From Ypsolopha sequella (taxonomy: Eukaryota; Arthropoda; Insecta; Lepidoptera; Ypsolophidae), in the NCBI GenBank assembly GCA_934047225.1, contig OW203985.1:9627501-9691500 (forward strand): a stretch of 64,000 nt of DNA, in the 5' to 3' direction. A program made the translations under genes and the position numbers. Positions 36,501 to 42,500 of this stretch are shown piece after piece. The notes under the pieces were generated by a model. The model worked only from the letters and a program-made list of their open reading frames with translations, was not told where the DNA came from and searched no databases. Numbering within the stretch: the first letter of the stretch is position 1; each line of letters starts with the position of its first letter.

Positions 36501-39500
36501 CCCAAAAACTTAGTTTCGTTAACTAACTCCAGCTTGGACCCCTTCAAAAGCAAATTACCATCCACTTGAATTACATTTGGTAACGTAAATTGTATACATT
36601 TTGTCTTTTTTGCGTTTAAAACTAATAAATTATTGACACTAAACCAATCAAGCACCAGTGATAAAGTTGTATTCGCGTCATCAAGGATATCTTTACGTCT
36701 ATTAACTATAAAAATAAGTGACGTGTCGTCTGCGAATAGTACTATCTTAGTTGAGTCTTTAACTAAATAGGGAAGGTCATTTATGTAAATTAAAAACAGC
36801 AAGGGCCCCAATATGGAACCCTGGGGGACACCCATTTTAACTAATGCTCTACATGATTTTACCCCATTAATGTCTACCTTTTGAATACGATCACTAAGAT
36901 ATGACTTCAATAACGCCAAAGATTTGCCCCTCACTCCGTAGTGATCCAATTTACATAAGAGTATCTATGTATAACTTTAAGCATGGACTGGGAACAGTTA
37001 CTGCTGATATACTAAGTGACTCAAAGCTAAATGTGAATGAGCTTTACTTATTATTAGTGCAGTATGCACTGTCATTACTGCTAATATGTTAAGTACCACT
37101 ATAACTTGATTATAGGAAGACACTTAAATTTCAACAGTAAGTATACTTACTACGGTTATGCTAAGTGCACTTTATCACAATTTACGACTTACTGCTCATG
37201 TGCTTACTGAAATTTAAGAATCTAGTTAACAATTTCTGAATCTGTATGTAACTCATTTTTGACAAAATATTGACTTACTGTTCTTATCGTAAGCACAGCA
37301 AAATAGTTCTTAAGGTTCAGGGACAGAGCTAAATTACTTTGGAAAAATTTAAGTTGTGACAGTATTAAAACTAAAATTAAAATCTTTAGAATAGGCGTTA
37401 TTGTATCTACTATTATACCAAATGTTGATTCGGTTCCCGCAACTTTCGTCACAGGGTTTTACGCAAAGCTTATTCAACTAATTATTGGAGATATGGATAT
37501 GCCTTGTTTTATTTATATGTTATTTTACGTATGTTTGTTTTGAGTATTTAAGTATTGTTTATTTATTGGATATAATTATATATGTAAAAAAAAATTATAT
37601 TTGCATGTATTATTGCTTATTCGTTAAATATCTTTTTTTCTATTAAGTTTTCTGTTTTTAAAGTTGTGCACAATTATTTGCCCACCATTCTCACTACCTT
37701 TTTACCACATTGAAGGTTGGCTGGAAGAAATTTCTTTAGAAATAAGCTCGCCCTTGTACAATTTCCTTTTCATGTGTCTGTTATACTATTTAAGTTTTTT
37801 TTGTGCAATAAAGAATATATCTGTTCTGTAATTTTCTTTAAAGAAGGCCATAGTGGCGGAAAGCGCTTCCCACACTGCCGTCCCACAACGTCCCAGATCG
37901 AACGCGCCGTGATATTTATTAATAATTTTTGTACTTTTTTTGGCATCTGTATCGTTATTAATAACATCCCAGATAAAATTTTCATCAGGTTCCAGCACTG
38001 ACAGCAGGATAGCGTATACAATTTTCAACAAGTGCGACAGAGAACCCGTATCGCGACCCCTAGTTTATGAACACGCCCCTGTGACGGAAGTTTCGGATCC
38101 TGTATAAAAACCGGCCAAGTGCGAGTCGGACTCGCGCACGAAGGGTTTCGTACCATTATCTATAAAAACGGCAAAAAATCATGTCTGTTGTATGTGAGCC
38201 CCCTTAAATATTTATTTTATTCTGTTTTTTAGTATTTGTTGTTATAGCGGCAACAGAAATACATCATCTGTGAAAATTTCAAGTGTCTAACTATCACGGT
38301 TCTTGAGATACAGCCTGGTGACAGACGGACAGACAGCGGAGTCTTAGTAATAGGGTCCCGTTGGTTACCCTTTTGGGTGTGGAACCATAAAAATGATGTT
38401 GGACATTTGTGTATGATATCTTAATAATTTGTTAATTTTGCGTACAGGACATGGTAGAGATCCCGCTCGAGATGTTGTTCGTAGAGATCTGCCCGCGAAT
38501 CAACATCAACGACTTCGTGTCTCTACACAAGAATGACGAGTGTCTAGTCGTTGATATACGGTCCAATTTGTTGTAAGTATACCAAGAAAAGAAAAAAAAA
38601 AAACATCTTCCTATTATGCACTTAATTTTGCGGGAACTGATTTATTTTGATTTATATAAATGTTGTAGATTTGTATCTATGAATTTTCAATATTGTTTAA
38701 AATAGCACGCTCTCAGCCGTGGCTGTTACGACAACCGAAGCAGCACACCGAAGCGCATGTTTTCGTAAAAAAAATTCACAGGGAAAATTATGGTTATTTT
38801 AAATGCAAAACAGGTTGGGCGTGCTGTCAGTTGGTATAAAAAAAGTTCATTAATGGAATATTATATATATATATATATATATCGTCACGACATGAATCCC
38901 CGACGGGGTGTCAGAGTTGTTCCGAGTGTGAACTGAAATGCAAGTCACAGTCCAAACTCGGTACACCCGCGTTTCACTGATGATTACAACGTTCTCTATC
39001 GCCCTATCGCCGTACTTCGGGCACAAATACACGCTTTTTAGGGCATGCAGGTTTCCTAACGATGTATTCCTTCACCGTTCAGCAAGTGGTAGGTTTTAGG
39101 TAATACAAATACTATGCACATAAATTCCGAAAAATTGGTGCATGCCCGACCAGGGATCGAACCTGGGTCTCATGACTGAGAGGCCAACGTTCTACCGTCT
39201 GAGCTACCGCTGCTCTTTTTTGAATACTTGCGGTTTGGAGGTCACCTTTAAATTTGTTTCTAACGAAAAAATTTCATGGTATCAAGTTTTCGTTACATTC
39301 TGGGCGAAAAAATGAGTCCTCAACCAGAGAATACTTAAGTATTACTACGTAAAGAAGCGACATTCACCTCCCCGCGCGATCGTCCTCCGCGGTCCCTCGC
39401 AAGTTAGTGGCAAATCTGGTGGCACGCAGAGCTCGAGTACCACTCGTTCACTGCGCGCGTATTTTGTTTTTTGTTTTTTTACGATACCGATTTTTAATTA

Positions 39501-42500
39501 ATATGGTTCGTTTTTGTGGTGTTTATGGATGCATTGAAAACGGAGCAAAAAATAAGAAACGGAGATTTTTTAAATTTCCCGCCGATGAACTAAAGCAAGG
39601 CATTTTCTTTTATGTATTTATTTAGGACGTTAACTGCAACTCTCAAACAGTTGGTAAGAAATTCAACATTAAGTTGAAATTTTAAAAATCGAATGTTTTT
39701 GTGTGACCGTTCGAGCTGAGCAAATTTCAACATGTCCTAAAAAATGTGTATTTGTGCCCGAAGTACGGCGATAGGGCTCACCACCCATCACGTTGGGACG
39801 TAATATGTAGGTGAAACGTGGGTGTACCGAGTGTGGACTGTGACTTGCATTTCAAAGTTCACACTCGGAACACCTCTAACACCCCCTCGAGCATTTGATT
39901 CAAGTCGTGACGATGTATATATTTTTAATACAAAAATAATCCATGGGGAACCAGAACTAGGACCTAGGGATTAACCACGCTAAAATTTAGGAAGAGAATC
40001 ATATAAGTTGCTGAATTATAATGTTGTCCCTCTCGATCCACGACGCTAACACGCTTGTTGCCAGCCTTAGACTAGCTCACGCGCACACACAAGCGTGTGC
40101 GGACAAGCCAGTGCGCACGTGAGAGTGTAGGTAAATAACTTGAGCACTCAGTATGAAGTGTCGGGGGTGTGCCTCAACTTTACCATTCTTAATTATATAT
40201 ATTTCAAAGCGATTGGTGCAGTATTGTTGATATGTATAACAGAGGATCATGAGCAGCAATGTGAGGTATTATCCCCTCATCTGCCTTTTGATCGCATATC
40301 AACCGCATATTTCTTGTTATAGAGAGCAACATGTTAATTGTTATCGTGGCTCATGAGAACATAACCACCGTCGGCCATGACAGCCAAGGCAGATGAGGAG
40401 TAAACTCTTAAGAGCGGTTTCGCAGCCGCATTGTGAAAAACCCGCCTTATTCTAGTTAATCGAATCAGAACACTTAAATTCAAAATTTACTCAATATCTA
40501 TTCAACAAAACTTTATTACCTATGTATTGTTTGTGCTGCCATCGCATAGTTACCATTGGTTTCTGTAAATTAGACCTTCAAAATTATTATTATTTCTTTT
40601 TTAATTCTAATTTACAGAAATGGAAACTTTGCGATGGCAACATACACAATACATAGGTAATAAGGTTTTGTTGAATAACTGTTGAGTGAATTTGGAATTT
40701 AAGCGTTCTGGGGTACTAGCATGAACTTGGTATCGACTCGACATCGATTCGATAAATAAAAATGTAACTGTTATTTTATTGCAATAAGGGTTATCGTTTA
40801 GAATTTATCGATTGTATCTGTCAAATTTATCTAATCGACGCGTACGTGCTCGCATAGCTGTTTCGATTAATTAGAAAAAGGCTGGTTTTTCACAATCCGG
40901 CTGCGAAACCGGGGTTAAAGTCAATGAAGTTTTCTAGAACTTTTTTTTACTCACATTTAGCTTATGCTTAGCAATTACCGAACTTGATCAAAAGCGTTGA
41001 TGAGGCCTAGGATGAAGGGCATACGTCCTAAAAGTGGGAGAATGAAAGCAGGCAAAGTTAATCTGTTTGTCTGGGTTCTTTCGCAAAATCTACGGAAGTC
41101 GGCCATGAACTAGTGACTGATACTACGCAACTGTATATAACCGCACTCCCGTTTCGTCGCGTCGTTCGCGACAAGTTGCGAAATACTAAAATTGTAGTTT
41201 CAATTTCACAGCATTTTGTTCGACTGTCTGACATAAAAAAAATCTGTGACAGATTTGATCGTCAATGCGTCTCGGGTAGCGTCAACGTCCCGTACAGCGG
41301 GGTGCACCTCTCCCAGCACAAGCTGCACTCCCTGGGCCCTCAGCCTGAGAGGACGCTGACTGCCGCCATCGATGCGAAGAAAGTAATTGTCGTAGCCTCC
41401 GAGGGCGATGAGACTGCTCAATTGGTAAGTCCCTATAGTTATAGCGCATTAGGCATGATGACTAATAGTAGTTTATGCTACAAGGGCGAAAAGGAATAAA
41501 TTACGAGGACGATTTAAAACACGAGCGTAGTGAGTGTTTTAAACGTAACCGAGTAATTTATTGCTCTTACGCCCGTGTATCATACTACGTTTTTCAATGC
41601 ATAGAGTGGGGAAATAAAACAAATATAATCTTGTGAACTTTAAATTATGATTGGCTCAAAAGGACTGTATCCAGAGCCGTAAAACAGTGGAAAAAAAGTA
41701 TAACATTTATGGTACACAGGAAAGGCTGCAGGTTAGCAAAATATTATTCTATTTAGTCCATCAGTTAGATTATCAGAAAATATTAGACACGTATTTTTTC
41801 TTTTGTCAAATAAACAAAAAATGGTGAAGATATAGCCCGCTAAAGTTCCTCGTGACGTCACGCCTAAGTATACTTACCTAGGCATGACGTCACCAGCCCC
41901 CATTCCCAAACTTTGACGCGCTTTATCTCTGTCATTTTTTGTTTGATTGACAAAAGAAAAAATACGTGTCCAGTATTTTTTGATAATCTAAATGACGGAC
42001 TAAATAGAATAGTACATTACGATACGAGAGCGATGAAACGTTTTCTGACGAGTGTGAGTTTGCGGCACGTGCCGAAGGCGAGTGCTGCAATCACACGAGT
42101 CGAGAAAAAGTTTCTCGCACGAGTTTCGTATAATTACGCAGCGTGCGTAAAGCGGTCATTTTACGCACAGTGTGCTATAATAATATTTTGTTTACCCTGT
42201 CATCTCCCCTATTCTCTATGTAGCGCAATTATTCATACAAGTATATTACGCGACACACGGGAGTGCGGGCGATTTCATACTGACATTCATGTACTCGCCC
42301 GCACTCCCGCCACGTCGCGTACTGAACTTGCCTTAAAACCAGACCTTGAATAAGTATTTTAAGAGGCATCGTTACGCGCAAAACTTCATACAAACGCTGT
42401 CACCACATTGTGGGGTGTCTATGGAATGTTATTATAATATTTTAGGCTGAGTCCATTAACATTATCTAGATCTATGTTTAAGTAGAGCTAAAAATCGTGA

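Larger units (their letters stand above)
38881..39914. mobile_element. long-TIR element with a THAP-type exon
   Basis: Inverted arms of about 170 bp (38881-39045 and 39740-39914) begin ATCGTCACGAC and include GTGCCCGAAGTACGGCGAT. The interior holds a tRNA-like SINE head (39142-39216) and an ATG-led THAP-like frame (39503-39625). This suggests a shortened relative of a THAP-transposase element such as P or Kolobok; TSD unclear in the TA-rich flanks. Confidence 0.65.

Noticed and set aside
39142..39216. Candidate functional tRNA gene inside the THAP element
   Set aside because: Poor acceptor and anticodon stems; similar phrase elsewhere in the window points to a repeat.
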